Source: Glossina fuscipes (taxonomy: Eukaryota; Arthropoda; Insecta; Diptera; Glossinidae). Taken from it: a stretch of DNA of 64,000 nt. The notes beneath the pieces are model-generated. The model saw only the letters and a list, made by a program, of their open reading frames with translations, ran no database searches and had not been told where the DNA came from. Both the position numbers and the translations under genes were made by a program. Location: contig NW_023998464.1 in the NCBI RefSeq assembly GCF_014805625.2, positions 5,911,709-5,975,708 of the forward strand, in the 5' to 3' direction. Of the stretch, positions 14,171-25,700 are shown one piece after another; position 1 is the first letter of the stretch; each line of letters begins with the position of its first letter.

Positions 14171-14171
14171 G

Positions 14172-14270
14172 CGGACAGAGATGGCTAAATCAACTCGGAA
14201 TTTCACGCTGATCAAGAATATGCATACTTTGCAGAGTCTCTGAGGCTCACTTTTGGTTGTGACATACATT
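14172..14270 (+). repeat. Dispersed repeat family B, copy 1
   Basis: The block contains GGACAGAGATGGCTAAATC, then ACGCTGATCAAGAATAT and a GAGTCTCTGAGG segment. Its reverse complement resembles 60287-60400, which has the same GATCAAGAATAT and CTCTAAAG-type blocks in the same order. Similar intergenic sequence is widespread in fly genomes, from memory. It is probably the terminal part of an old transposable element. Confidence 0.55.
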
Positions 14271-14459
14271 ATGGAAAAAAACGAAATGAGTATAATACCA
14301 TCTTATAGTGGTGGGAATAATAAGTTTCATGTGAAAGGACACTTTCCAACACAATGCTGGAGATATATAGTAGTAAATGAACTTGAATAGGTGCAGGTGA
14401 AGCCAAATCTGGCCCACAAACGTGTGCTATAGAAAGTAATTTTTATAATTATTCTTGTT

Positions 14460-14560
14460 TGCTTTCTTTCCTTTTCTTTCCTTTTCTTTTTTTTTCTTTT
14501 CTTTTCTTTTCTTTTCTTTTCTTTTATTTTCTCTTCTTTTCTGTTCTTTTTCTCTCTTTT
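14460..14560 (+). repeat. (TTTTC)n microsatellite
   Basis: A run of TTTTC pentamers with a few TTTCC and longer T interruptions. The lysine-rich and phenylalanine-rich reading frames across it are artefacts of the repeat. Confidence 0.95.
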
Positions 14561-14689
14561 CCTGTTCATGCGCAAAAGCCTTCGCTTAAGCTCAACATAT
14601 ACTTTATCTTCGAATATTGCAGCATTAACATCTTTAAGTAAAAACCGATGGCTTTCATGTCATGAAATGTCAAGGTAGACATAAGTTAC

Positions 14690-15330
14690 TTGAACGTATT
14701 GTTTTTACAAGCAAGGTTTATAGCTTGAAGGATAGCTCTGGCTTCAGTTGTAAAAGTCCAAACACTTTGCTGAGGGGTTTGAATAAGCAGAACTTGTTCT
14801 TGTATCTACCGTGGGCGGCATATAAGACTTAGTGACATCCGTCTGTAAAAGACGCGAACCGTCATTATACAGTATTTGGGTTATAGATAACTTATTTCGC
14901 AGTTGATATTTCTGATAATAATGACAAGTGTTTAATTGCGTGCTTCTATAAACTTTGCATTGTAAATAAACATCGTGTGGTGACTGTAATGTTGACAAAC
15001 TCTTAAATGATCTGCGAGCAAAACGTTTGCTTGACATAATATTGCCCTCAGGATGAATTTTTATGAGAGTTTGCTCCCTAATGAAATACCTGCACTTTTA
15101 GATATCCCATGTATATCCGATAGCTCCCTTATGCTACGTTATAATTAACTTACTATAACTGATTTGTCTGACCATGAGATTCAATTTATAATGCATAATA
15201 TTGAATAAGTCAATGGTATCTCGATATTACGTAAGGACTTAAGGGCTTGTAAGCTTTCTCAAAAGCTTCATCAAAAATAGGCTGACTCAATGTGTAATAC
15301 CTTGGTGATTTTAACAATAAGTTCTTCTGT
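14690..15330 (-). mobile_element. Non-LTR retrotransposon relic with RNase H fragment
   Basis: On the minus strand, reading frames broken by shifts give LYNDGSR (about 14870) followed some 45 residues later by VWTFTTEARAILQAINLA (about 14715-14770). This is the spacing and wording of an RNase H domain in Jockey/I/R1-type elements: an acidic DGS start, then a TEARAI.QA helix. Upstream minus sequence to about 15330 (FDEAFEKAYKPLS) may belong to the same element but is too decayed to place. Several stops and frame changes interrupt it, so it is dead. The clade is uncertain. Confidence 0.45.
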
Positions 15331-17939
15331 TTGTCTTCCAATTTGTTAAAATTGTTCTACGAGCACGTAACTGTGGAATTGGAGGTTGGGACAGGGCCTA
15401 TGAAATTAGTAAAGTAGTAGAAAGTAGTAGTAGTACAATGCAGTTAGTTATAAAGTTTTTCGGAAATGTCGAAATAAAGTACATATTATAACTCGCCAAA
15501 GTACATATTATAAACTGCTACAAAAAATTTGACAAGAGATAGGTGTTTGGGGAAATCAATATGCTGTCAATCCTGACACTTTGAATGAATGTTTTGTGGA
15601 ATGTTTTTGGGCAAACCTTCATGATCACATACTAACGACTAGACTTTGTTCCCATACAAAGGCTTGTTTTTCTTAAGAACAATAACATGAAGGAAAGCTC
15701 AAAAAATGACACCATCTCGTCCAAGTTCATCTATCACATTCATGTATTTTTACCTGGTTTGAGGAGCATAGATTTTTGCTGAGAAACAGAAAATATTTTC
15801 ATATCACCACTTTTTCAAAATGGGTACACGGCGAACAGGTTTCGGGCTGACGGTATAACAATGTCATAAAAAAATTTTTGAAAATTGTCGTCTTTAGGTA
15901 CACACAGCAAGCAGCTTCAAATCTCTTCGAAATTGATTGATAAAGAAACAAGGAAAACTTTTTCGAGGTTCAACATAAAACCAGAATAGCGTGAAATTTT
16001 ACTTTAACTTAAACTACCGTAATATGAAAAAAAAAAAAAAAATGAAAAACAATAATCTAATATTATACAAACTATATCTCACAGTTTGCAAACATTTTTG
16101 TGTGTATCTTAAAGCTAAACTAATTAAAATTTTTTTCCGCAGCTTAACAGACATTAAACTTAAATTTGTTTTAAATGCTTTTTAATATAATAACATATAC
16201 TCCTTGCAAAAAAAAAAAAAAAAAAAAAAAAACAAATAAAATATGTATTCCTCTTAGTTATTAAATGAGTTATTTCTAAAACTAGAAACCAGGTAGAGTG
16301 ATGTCGCAGAAAGCGGAAACATAATAGGTGAGATGCCTCCCTCACCCCCTTCGCCGTGAAGTATCTGCTGTTCGTAATCCCTTTTCATCGTGTCTTTTCA
16401 ACTTTCCTACTTAAGATTATTTGTCTCTTTCCTGAACACGCAGTGATACAAAAATAATTGAACAGGTATGACTAAAGGTAGCCGAATGTCGTACCACCCA
16501 CTGGCCGACGAGCGAAGCCGGAACAGATGCATGCCGTACTCGATACATTGCGTGTTACAATTTTGCTGGATAGAGGAATACAGATGAAAACTATTTCCTT
16601 TCTATATTTTAGATTCAGATTTAGACAAATTACAGCGCATTCCGCCGAGCCCCTTTAGATTTGCATGCCTTTTTTTCTAGCCTAACTTTTTTTCTAATAT
16701 TTAAAGACATATGTTTAATAGCATCCTCAAAAGCTATTATTCTATTACCTTATTTCCCACAGAAGAAATTTTGTTAAAAACAACCACATCGGCTTCTTCC
16801 ACTCTCCGCATTCAATAAAAGTTTTTATTTTTTCCTTCTAACAGAAAGCTTTTATACCTTAAACAACGTTCGAAATTGACTAACGCAAACCAGCTTGAGC
16901 AATTTCAAATAACATATTCATCATTTTCTCTCTTGAAACTCACTAAAATGATTTATTCAACTATAACTCTCTTTTGTCCTCACTCTTCTTTCGTCTTCCC
17001 TTCCACGTTTATAACAATTTTGTAAAAAAAACCATTAAATTTCTCATGAGTGTTTGTTATAATATACATGACACTTAATATATCAATTCTTGTCTGTATT
17101 TATTATGAATACCGCTAAAAGGGTATACCAATGCTGGCATTCCGTTTGCAAAAAAAATGGTTTAGGAAAATTAAAAAAACTAGTGAAAAAGAAAAACAAA
17201 ACATCGCCTAAACAATGGCTTTCTAAGAGCATTTACAAAAGTTCGAATAAATAAAGAACAGTAGGAGAATATGATGGCCTGAGAAGTGTGCACTTGGAAA
17301 TCGAAGATAATAAATTTGAAATATAAATAATAAAAGTTTACGTTAAAAAATTTATGGACAAATGCTAGAGATGTCAATTTAAATATGTGGCTTTTTCCCC
17401 TATCGATCACTTATCTACATCAAAGCAGGTAAAAACACTAAACTAAGCTACGATCGGCCATTAAATGCTCTACATCACCTCACGATTCTTAAAAATAAGA
17501 GCTTATAAGTGGAAGTGTTCAAGAAGTAGCCCGATCCGAATAATTTCAATAGCATTCATACTTGAGCAAAATGAATGTCAATGTACCAAACTCTATCAAT
17601 ATATTTCAATAGTTCCGACCTGTGGTTTGAAGACGAGAGAACTAGACGGACATAAAAGGTTGTATTGATTCAGAATCACTTCATAATCACTTTCTATCTC
17701 AAGTCCTTTTGGTGGGTATTGCATCTAGCCGCAGAAACTTACTGTGCTCGCCCTTTGACCGTTGTTCTTCTTTTCCATAGGAAGAGTGGAATTGCCGGTT
17801 CGACTTAAATACAAAACATTTACTGTTTCAGCATTGTTCATTTTTTTATTGATTTGTTTAACTCTCTCCAAGAGAGAATAATATAGATATTATTCTATCT
17901 CTGTTTTTCTAAATATATAGATAGTAACTCACAATAGAT
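15331..17939. other. Intergenic, no gene recognised
   Basis: AT-rich sequence with an A15 run at 16027-16042 and an A24 run at about 16208-16231. I recognise no coding sequence. The segment 15641-15678 resembles the last bases of the window (see findings). Confidence 0.6.
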
Positions 17940-18057
17940 TATGTTACATAAAAAGCTTATTAATCCGCTTAATATTGAAGCAAAAATGTTAAAGGGTATC
18001 TTTAATCTTGCCAACCTTCAGCTTGTTGAGAAAAATGATGAGTTGTATGTGAATTTT

Positions 18058-18630
18058 TATACCCTACACAACTTGCGGTACAAAAAATTGCTAATTTTAA
18101 AAATTTCTCGACAAAAGTCGCTGAGTAATAGTATTTCGACATTCTAAATTACTATGAAAAATTTGGTTTAGCTAGGACAATTGTTTGAACACCCTCTCAT
18201 AGCCTATGAACGCTGAATCTTTATATGGTGAAAATATTTAATTTTCAATATTTCATGGTGAGAATTAGTTCATAATGATACGTCAAATAAGTGACATTGA
18301 AATCCACTTTACCGAATTCGGACTACGAGAATCTGTGTTTCGGCTACCATCGCATTTAAGGATTCTCATGAAACGTTATTCCTTATACGCCAAAAAGATT
18401 GTTAGAGTTTAACGATGATAATAATTTGACATATAAACTAAGGGGATCAAATTTGATCCGTACAGGTCTATTTCTTATGAAAACCTTACAGTAAGTTTAA
18501 TTTTTAATATTTTATGGTGAAAATTGGTCCGTAGTAGCAATTTAGCAAAAAAATTAACGGTAGAGAAATGAGTTAATCTTCTAGGCCCCAAAAATATAGG
18601 AGTTATTATGAAAATCAAGCCCTTACATGG
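18058..18630 (+). repeat. Dispersed repeat family A, copy 2
   Basis: It begins with TATACCCTACACAACTTGCG. It then holds TAAGGATTCTCATGAAACG with CTTATACGCCAAAAAG (about 18355-18400), and AAATTGGTCCGTAGTAGCAA (about 18522-18545). All three blocks recur in the same order in copy 3 near 36970-37510. No open frame of note. The ends are not defined by visible terminal repeats. Confidence 0.6.
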
Positions 18631-18939
18631 AGGGAAAATGGCATTTCTATTTTTTTATTTATTTTTAATTTTTGACTGAAAAATAGTAACATTTTTCGAA
18701 AATGAATTAAGTTTGCTAAATTCAGGTTACGTCATACGATGTTTTGGGCATGGACTACATACTACTTATCAGCGGAAGTCTTTCAATTAAGCAGTTGTGC
18801 CTACATCTGTCTGGCTTTTATTGGAATTCTTAACATTGAAACTTGAGATATGCATTTTCATTTAGAAAGCACTCATGATATTCAAAAGTAGGCAAGACCC
18901 GTTCATAACCATCCTCTTGAGCTGTTACAATCTTAAATA

Positions 18940-20069
18940 TTAGTTTGGGGAAAAAGAAATCCATTATTTTTATATGAACTTCAGGACTTTATTTAACGTG
19001 CTTCGGATTGTCCCATTTTTTATCATTAAAGAAATTTTGCAATGCAAGAAAAAGATGACAATCGCTTGGTGCCAAGTCCGGACTGTATGGCGGATGCATT
19101 AAAACTTCCCAACCAAGCTCCCGAAGTTTCTGGCGAGTCACTGTAGATGTGTGTGGCCTAGCGTTGTCCTGGTGGAACATGACACCTCACCTGTTGGCCA
19201 ATTCTGGCTGTTTCTGGTCAATCGCTATCTTCAAACGGTCCAGTTGTTGACAGTAGAGATCAGAATTTAGCGTTTGGTCATATGGAAGCAACTCATAGTA
19301 AATAATCCCCTTCCAGTCCCACGAAATGCATAGCAAAACCTTCCTGGCCGTTAGTCCTGGTTTGACCACCGTTTGAGATGCTTCACCGCTCTTTGACCAC
19401 GATCGTTTTCGCACAGGGTTATCGTATGTGATCCATTTCTCATCTCGTTTAAGAAATGGGTCTATCTCATTCCGTTTGGCCAAGGCTTCGCAGATGGAAA
19501 TTCGATCCATCATGTTTTTTTCTGTTAATTGGTGTGGCATCCAAACATCGAGCTTCTTTTTGAATCCAGCTTTGTGGAAATGGTTTAAAACTGTTTCAGG
19601 GTCGATTTTTAGCTCCTGGGCGATGTTACGACTGCTAACATGCCAGTCAACTTCGATCATTTCTCCGATTTTATCGACATTTTCGACGACCGGCCTACCT
19701 GTGCGAGGTGCATCTTTAACATCAAAAATTCCTGAACGGAATCTACGAAACCAAAACTGCACATAATTGGCTGTTACAGTATCGGAACCATAAACACCAT
19801 TCACAATTTTAGCCGCCTGGCTTGCATTTTCGCCTTTGTCAAAGAAAAACTGTAAAATGTACCGAATTTTCTCTTTGTTCACTTCCATTTTTAACACGCT
19901 ATAAGTCACAACTGAATGCACCGAACAAAAAACAGCAAAAGAATTTTTTTTACTGCGAAATGTCACCTTTCCAACGAGCATAAATCTGAAATTGTTTGAT
20001 CGATACTTTACGAGAAATCTATCAGTGCAGCCATCTACCGAAAAAATAATTTCTTTTTCCCCAAACTAA
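18940..20069 (-). mobile_element. mariner-family DNA transposon, TIRs and TA target duplication intact
   Basis: The left end reads TTAGTTTGGGGAAAAAGAAA (from 18940) and the right end is its exact inverse up to 20069. Both ends are flanked by TA (18938-18939 and 20070-20071), the target duplication expected for Tc1/mariner insertion. The left repeat after about 21 bases gains two extra bases, then both continue with ATTATTTTT. At 1130 bp it is shorter than the usual 1.25-1.3 kb. The missing part is between the end of the transposase frame and the left TIR. The transposase is described in its own entry. Confidence 0.93.
18989..19888 (-). pseudogene. mariner transposase, one nonsense codon and truncated C-terminus
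   Basis: The frame starts at ATG 19888-19886 (MEVNKEKIRYILQFF) and not at the earlier in-frame ATG at 19981, because the mariner family starts here. An N-terminal paired helix-turn-helix region spans about residues 1-110, with GRPV near 65. It is followed by WMPHQLT (117-122, the WVPHEL linker of the family). The DDE/D catalytic residues are D149 (in RDEKW), D241 (in HQDNARPH) and D276 (in APSD). D241 and D276 have exactly 34 residues between them, the mariner D,D34D signature. TGA at 19184-19186 interrupts the frame just before the second aspartate, where the family has a sense codon. The family usually has Gly before the first Asp; here it is Arg. The frame ends after about 303 codons, so some 40 C-terminal residues are missing. 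It is inactive as read. Confidence 0.9.
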
Positions 20070-20260
20070 TATATATTGAAAATTATAGCATGTAAATATG
20101 TTACAACTTATAGAGCTCTGCTCCTTATAGATTGTAGGGATAACATTCGTCCGTAATTACTATAGCCATGTATAAAGCAGGCAATAGGTGCTTGCATCCA
20201 TTTTGATCATTTTTTTCACTTGAAAAAGGCATTTATTGAGAAAAATAGGTGCAATAGGTA

Positions 20261-20460
20261 TTAATCAAAATACTTTCCATAATTTTTTAAAATTTTCTCC
20301 CATCTTTTGGGCAACACAGCAACACCATTTTTACTCACATCGGATCTCTTCCATCTCTTGTAAATGTCTAGAAACAGTTTTTTCATCTACTACTAAGCTG
20401 CTCGAAAGTTCTTGGAGAGTTTGCTCAGGGATTTCGTCCTATAAGTCTTGTCAATTAATT
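20261..20460 (-). mobile_element. Second mariner remnant, N- and C-terminal pieces joined by an internal deletion
   Basis: On the minus strand about 20380-20450 reads EIPEQTLQELSSSLVVDEKT and VSRHLQEM, the second helix-turn-helix of mariner transposase (QTLEELS...VSR.L..M). Only about 30 bases further, in another frame, comes KNGVAVLPKRWEKILKNYGK and YFD, then TAA at 20261-20263. This is the C-terminal end of the family (G...LP.RWEK....GQYF). The catalytic middle, about 200 residues, is gone. The remnant sits about 190 bp from the complete mariner but belongs to a different subfamily by sequence. I could not define its TIRs. Confidence 0.65.
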
Positions 20461-20929
20461 TTCTTCGAACTTTTTGGAAAATGCAATTTTGTGCATTCCA
20501 TGACTAGCGTCTGTATATCCTGAACAACTTACTAATACTAAATGGATGTGTAATGTGAACATTGATATTTCGCATTTTGGCAACTCTGCGCGCGCGTTGT
20601 AGTCGAGTTTTAATTCTTTGTAAGAAATATTTCAATTGCTTAGTGTATCTCTTAGCATTTTTGCTTTATTCGAGTCTAAAGTATGAAAATCTTTAAAGAG
20701 TAAGGCGTGTAATTTAATTTATATGAAATATTTTAATCTTTTACGTGAAATTCAACTTAGTTTTGTGCAATCAACAATAAGACCCCTTGATAAAAGCCTT
20801 TCTCTTTTCTGTTAATCAGTGTTAAGAGTTTTGCTTTGCTTTCGCTCTATGTTTACAGTGTCAACGAAAGTGTGAAGTTTGGTTTAATTTCCTGACAATT
20901 TTTGTGTCGCGGAATCTTTTACTTTTTTA

Positions 20930-22740
20930 TTCTTTTTTTCTTCATAATCTCCTTCTGTCGTGTTTCACTGGACATGGATTGTTTATTTACACCATGTCAT
21001 GTAAAAACAGACCCAGAATCTCAACGATTCATCCCGTGCTGACCCTGCGAACGCTTTTGCCATGCAAAGTGTGCTGGTATCAATGGCCGTGCTGCATATG
21101 CAGTTCTGGATCCCTCTAGAGAATTGCTATGGTCATGTCCTGACTGAGGGAATCGGGACGTTGAGACGAGGAATAGTTTCTCAGTTTTGAGCAAAAATCT
21201 TGGCTCCTCGTACGATAAGACTATGTTTGATGACTGTCATTATATTGAGCACTCATCTTCTTCCCCAGCTGGTAAAGTTACAACTCGTAGCGTGGCATGT
21301 GGTACGTCACCTCCATCTCCACAATTTAAAGCGTGTTAGCATTTTTAAATTGGCACCATCTCAATCTAGAGCAATCTTGTCTTTTAAAGCGTTAATTCCG
21401 ACTGAAAGCATGGAAATATTGTTAAATAAACCATTGTGGCCAGTTGGATCCTTAATTAAGGAATATATTCCTCGTGATCGACCCCGTAATACTATTGCAG
21501 TAGCCCTTCCTCCCTTGAAAAATAAATGTTTCTTCAGGCTAATTAACTCTCACTTATCAAAACGTAAGGGGCTTAAATTTAAAAATACGTTCCATTTTCT
21601 TAAATTCAGTGGGCACGGAGTTTTCCTGTTTGACCTTCAGCTAAAGCCTGATCTACATTCGCCGGAAAGTTTCCATTATTTGTTCCAGGTTTTCAGAAAG
21701 GATCGATTGAATCGCATTGGTGTTTTAATTGCCATATCTTCGGAACTTCCGTCCTATTTAACTGAGATTCCTACAATTCCAAACGTTGAATTTGTTGCCA
21801 TTCGAGTGAAAATTCCTAATAAACACCTATATGTAACCTGCGCCTATATTCCCTCAAATTCGGATATCTCCATATGTAAGAAACAGTCTGCCCTCATTTG
21901 TGAAGTGGCCAAGCAGTCTAAACGTACCGATATAGTCATCCCGTTAGGTGACTTCAATTTGTCTCAAGTCACTTTTTGTTACAGTGATAATTCTGGCTGT
22001 TGGATTCCTATTTCAACATCTGATGGAGCTGTTTAGTTCTTAAACGAATTATTTGATCATAATTTAGTTCAATACAACCGTACTCCTATTTGTAATGGCA
22101 GACTGTTTAATATTTGCTTTGCCTATTTCTCCGAGGTTAGTGTACATCGATGTCCACTTTTTAATTTGCCCGAGGGTCCTTATCATTCAGCAATGTGCAC
22201 TTCTCTTCATCATAATGGCGATGGTTCGTTGAACTTCTCTAATATTCGAAATCCAACTATTTCAAATAAACTTTCTGATTTTCATAAAATCTCATCTGTC
22301 GCATATTATGCTTATTTTTCAGACGGAAGTATTGAAAGCTTACTGTCATCGTTCTATAATATATTAAATCTAACTGTGTCTGCATCCGTTCCGATCAAGC
22401 AGTCCCGACCTCGAAGCAGTTATCCTCCGTGATTTAATAATGCAATTAAATATTACAAGAATAGAAAAAACAATTTTTTAAAAAAATTTTCGAAAATCTC
22501 TGCTTTGGACTATTTCGCTTATTCAGCCGCAACACATAGATTTAATTTTCTCAACACCTATGTTATTGCAAATACCTTTGGTTTATAAAATCCTCACTAA
22601 TTGCTAATCCTACATTTTTCTAAGTTTGTTAACTCCAAAAGAAAAATCTCCATAAACCACTCGCATGTTTCTTTCGGAAGCAAAATGCTTCCTTGCAACT
22701 TTTTGAGGAACTAAATGTTTAAAAATAAACAAAACAGTTG
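20930..22740 (+). mobile_element. Non-LTR (LINE) retrotransposon relic: PHD-like ORF1 and APE endonuclease
   Basis: At 20970-21145 a frame reads PCERFCHAKCAGINGRAAYA and then WSCPDC, a cysteine/histidine finger of the PHD-like kind seen in ORF1 of CR1/L2/Jockey-type elements. From about 21600 comes an endonuclease region: RKDRLNRIGVLIAISSELPS, FVAIRVKIPN, YVTCAYIPS and PLGDFNLSQ (the GDFN motif of APE-type nucleases, about 21945-21970). TAG at 22034-22036 stops this frame. Further pieces (PRSSYPP then FNNAIKYYKNRKNNFLKKFS, about 22400-22500, and KFVNSKRKIS near 22630) correspond to the spacer before reverse transcriptase. Reverse transcriptase itself is absent, and several shifts and stops occur. 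Sequence from about 20590 may be its 5' untranslated part. Confidence 0.75.
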
Positions 22741-25700
22741 CTTGGAAGGTTTCTGGTGAAACTATAACTAAAAAGCAATCAAAATTATTAGAAACACAGG
22801 AAGGAGTATTGCGAAGGACGCAAGGTTAAGAAAACATCTGAACATTTTGTAATGATAAACCGGCCATTTAAGCCAGATCGCTTGGCTAATTTTTCGCAAA
22901 AATTTCGATCTCCATTAGGAAAATAAATGCGATCATGAAACAGGTACATCGGAAATGTTTATATCAAACCATTCAAAGAGGAAGAGCAGACGTAGAGGTT
23001 TTTTGTCAAAATATACTATATGTGCATAAGTTCTCAAAAAAGTATGCTACGAAAAATGTTTGGCTTTCATAACCGGGCGGGAGTTCACTAAGGGCAATCT
23101 ATCCTTTGTTATGAAAAACTTTTCAGTCACGCTTATTGCTTAGTTCTCTCTGATCAGATTGCATACAGAATAACTAAAATTGTGTACATAATTCTGCGCC
23201 AATGAGACCAAGTTTTGCTTCACGAATAATTGTTATAAGAGAAGAGTGTAGGATAAAGGAAGTTATGAAAAACTCACGGAGAGAACGCTAGAACAAGACA
23301 AATAAGAACTCAACATTCTAACAATAAATGAAAAAAAGCAATAAACATTTATATCATATACTTATTTAGCGAATCTGAATTTATTTTTTTTTTTATTAGG
23401 AAAATAAGAATGTACTTTGTTTTACTTACCGTTGTTTTGAATCGGAAGAAATTATATCTTTGGCAAAAGTCAGGTCAGATCAGAAATGTTAATCCTTCAT
23501 GAATTTTATGTCGGTCTCATTGAATTCTTCATTCGAATTTATATATAGTACTACAACAATATCAATATTATAGCGTGTGAACTTAAGGAATCGATGTGAT
23601 ATTTAGGGATGGTTGGGAGGACTACAATTAAGCGGACACCGCGTATGTACGACAGGGCGACATCCGATAGGCCAACATAGGCTTTTCAACTCTTCTTTTG
23701 TTTCTTTCTTTTTTTTTGTAAACGGATTACTTCAACAAGTGTTCGAAACTTGCGGATAATAAAGTTTAAGTGGTAAGTGCTTATGTAGAAGTCAACTCGT
23801 TAATTTTTTTATATTCTTTTATTAAGAAAACTAACAATAGCCTCTGTTCGCGTCTGCGATGCCTATACGAGCACATAGCTATGTTTGCTCTAGCAAATGA
23901 AGTTTTAATCTTGCAGTTTTGACAGATGCTAACTTAACTTTAAGTCACCTCTCTAATTAGTCTGTTCACGTCCTACCAACATTGCAGTTCCCATAGAATA
24001 TTCAAAGTGAGTGGTACATTTGCTATATCAAAATTAAGTCACAAATATTTGTGATAAAATACACAAGTTATTAACATCTAGCTTACGATAAGTTCGCGAG
24101 AGCTCATAGGCACACAAAATGGCATTGGGCGTAGAAAAAAGCTCGCTTGCTTCACTAAACAGCTTGCTACATTGTTTAATGACGGACTCAAACTTTGCCA
24201 TTTTTGCACGCTCAATTCTTAGGAACTGAATTTGGAATGGTGGTTTGTGGTAGATCGATCAGCACATAGAGCAAAACCTTGCTATGCAACACCGTTGGTA
24301 TCCTAAATTGAACGGACATGATGAGGTCTCTTTTCCTTCTTCTGATCAGAAGGCTGCTTTGGCAAGTGATTGAAATAAGCGTCTATTTATAAGTTCGTGC
24401 GTAATACACAAACGATGTAAATAGAGTTGCTCGGGACGATAGTTATTTAGTTCCCATTTTCCGCTGATTACGTTACGCACTCACTTATCAACCAATTTAT
24501 ACATGTTTACGAGCACCACAGTACAACCTCATCAAAAATTATTAAGCTCAGAGTTAACTAGCGAGACGTTGTATTTATCAGTAACGAGCGCACGTTGTTT
24601 TAGGCCCATTTGAAAAGAAACAAAAAAGAATTAGCCGAATCAGCTGGAGGTCGTATCTCGATCGTATTATAAAGATTTTACGTTCATCTGAATTAAGCAG
24701 ACTAAGCTGACAAAATAAATTTTAATTTCATTAATAGTCCCGAATAGCTTTCATCTAGATATCTATAGCCGGCAACATGTATGGTATGATGATGATGATG
24801 CAATAAGCATGTATTTATTATTGAAGAGTTTTCCTTATTTCAAAAATACAAAACGAAGAAAAAAGATGAGAACCGCATAAAATGCTTGCCTTTCTTTTCG
24901 TAAATGTATAAAATAAGTGTTTTATTGATGTCGCTTTTATATTTAAGGAAATTATTATTAATACTTAATTCAGCTTCACTGGATTTCAATTTCCGTTAAA
25001 TATTGTCTTCAATAAAATTCTCAATGTATTTAATGCAGTAATAAAGAATACGTAAAATAATCCTTCCGTTAATTAATATAAATTACGTAAAAGGTTTTCT
25101 GGAGGGAAGTAATGGGCTCTTCATTGAATTTTCTAGAACATTGAAGTGCATTTCACTTCTGTCATGTTTTTTGCGAGACAAAATGTTTTAAATATTGTGT
25201 TAAAAAAGAGGTTAAATAAAACAAATTAAAACGTAACATTGATTTATTACCATAAAGTGTAATTATAAATAAATAACACAGCACAAAAACACACAAACAC
25301 ACACAGACCGCATGAACACAGACACACAAGTAATCTTTTCTGACCGAATGTTCATAAAAGAAAGAAACCTCAAAATGATTGATTATAATGCATATAAGCA
25401 CATGCTATGCATACGCATGTATGTTAACAAGTGTGTGTTAACAATAAAAGTTAAAAAAAAAAAATTAATTAATAGAAATAAGTATGGAGTTTACGCAAGG
25501 TTTTCCTAGGTCATGGAAATCTTTCAAATTTTGTGGAGCTAAAACCTTTTGAGAAAAATTTGTGTAAAATTTCAAGTCAATATTTGTTGCAAATCGTGCG
25601 CTTTGGTGAAAGGAGAAGATATCTTTATTAGAAAAGATCAGTTAAGTCTTAGCAAACCTCATATGAAGAGATTGAGTGTACACATAAAATATATACAAAA

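Noticed and set aside
14327..14641. Lysine-rich and phenylalanine-rich reading frames
   Set aside because: They are translations of the (TTTTC)n microsatellite.
16160..16345. Processed pseudogene with a poly(A) tail near the A24 run
   Set aside because: No recognisable coding sequence precedes the A tract on either strand.
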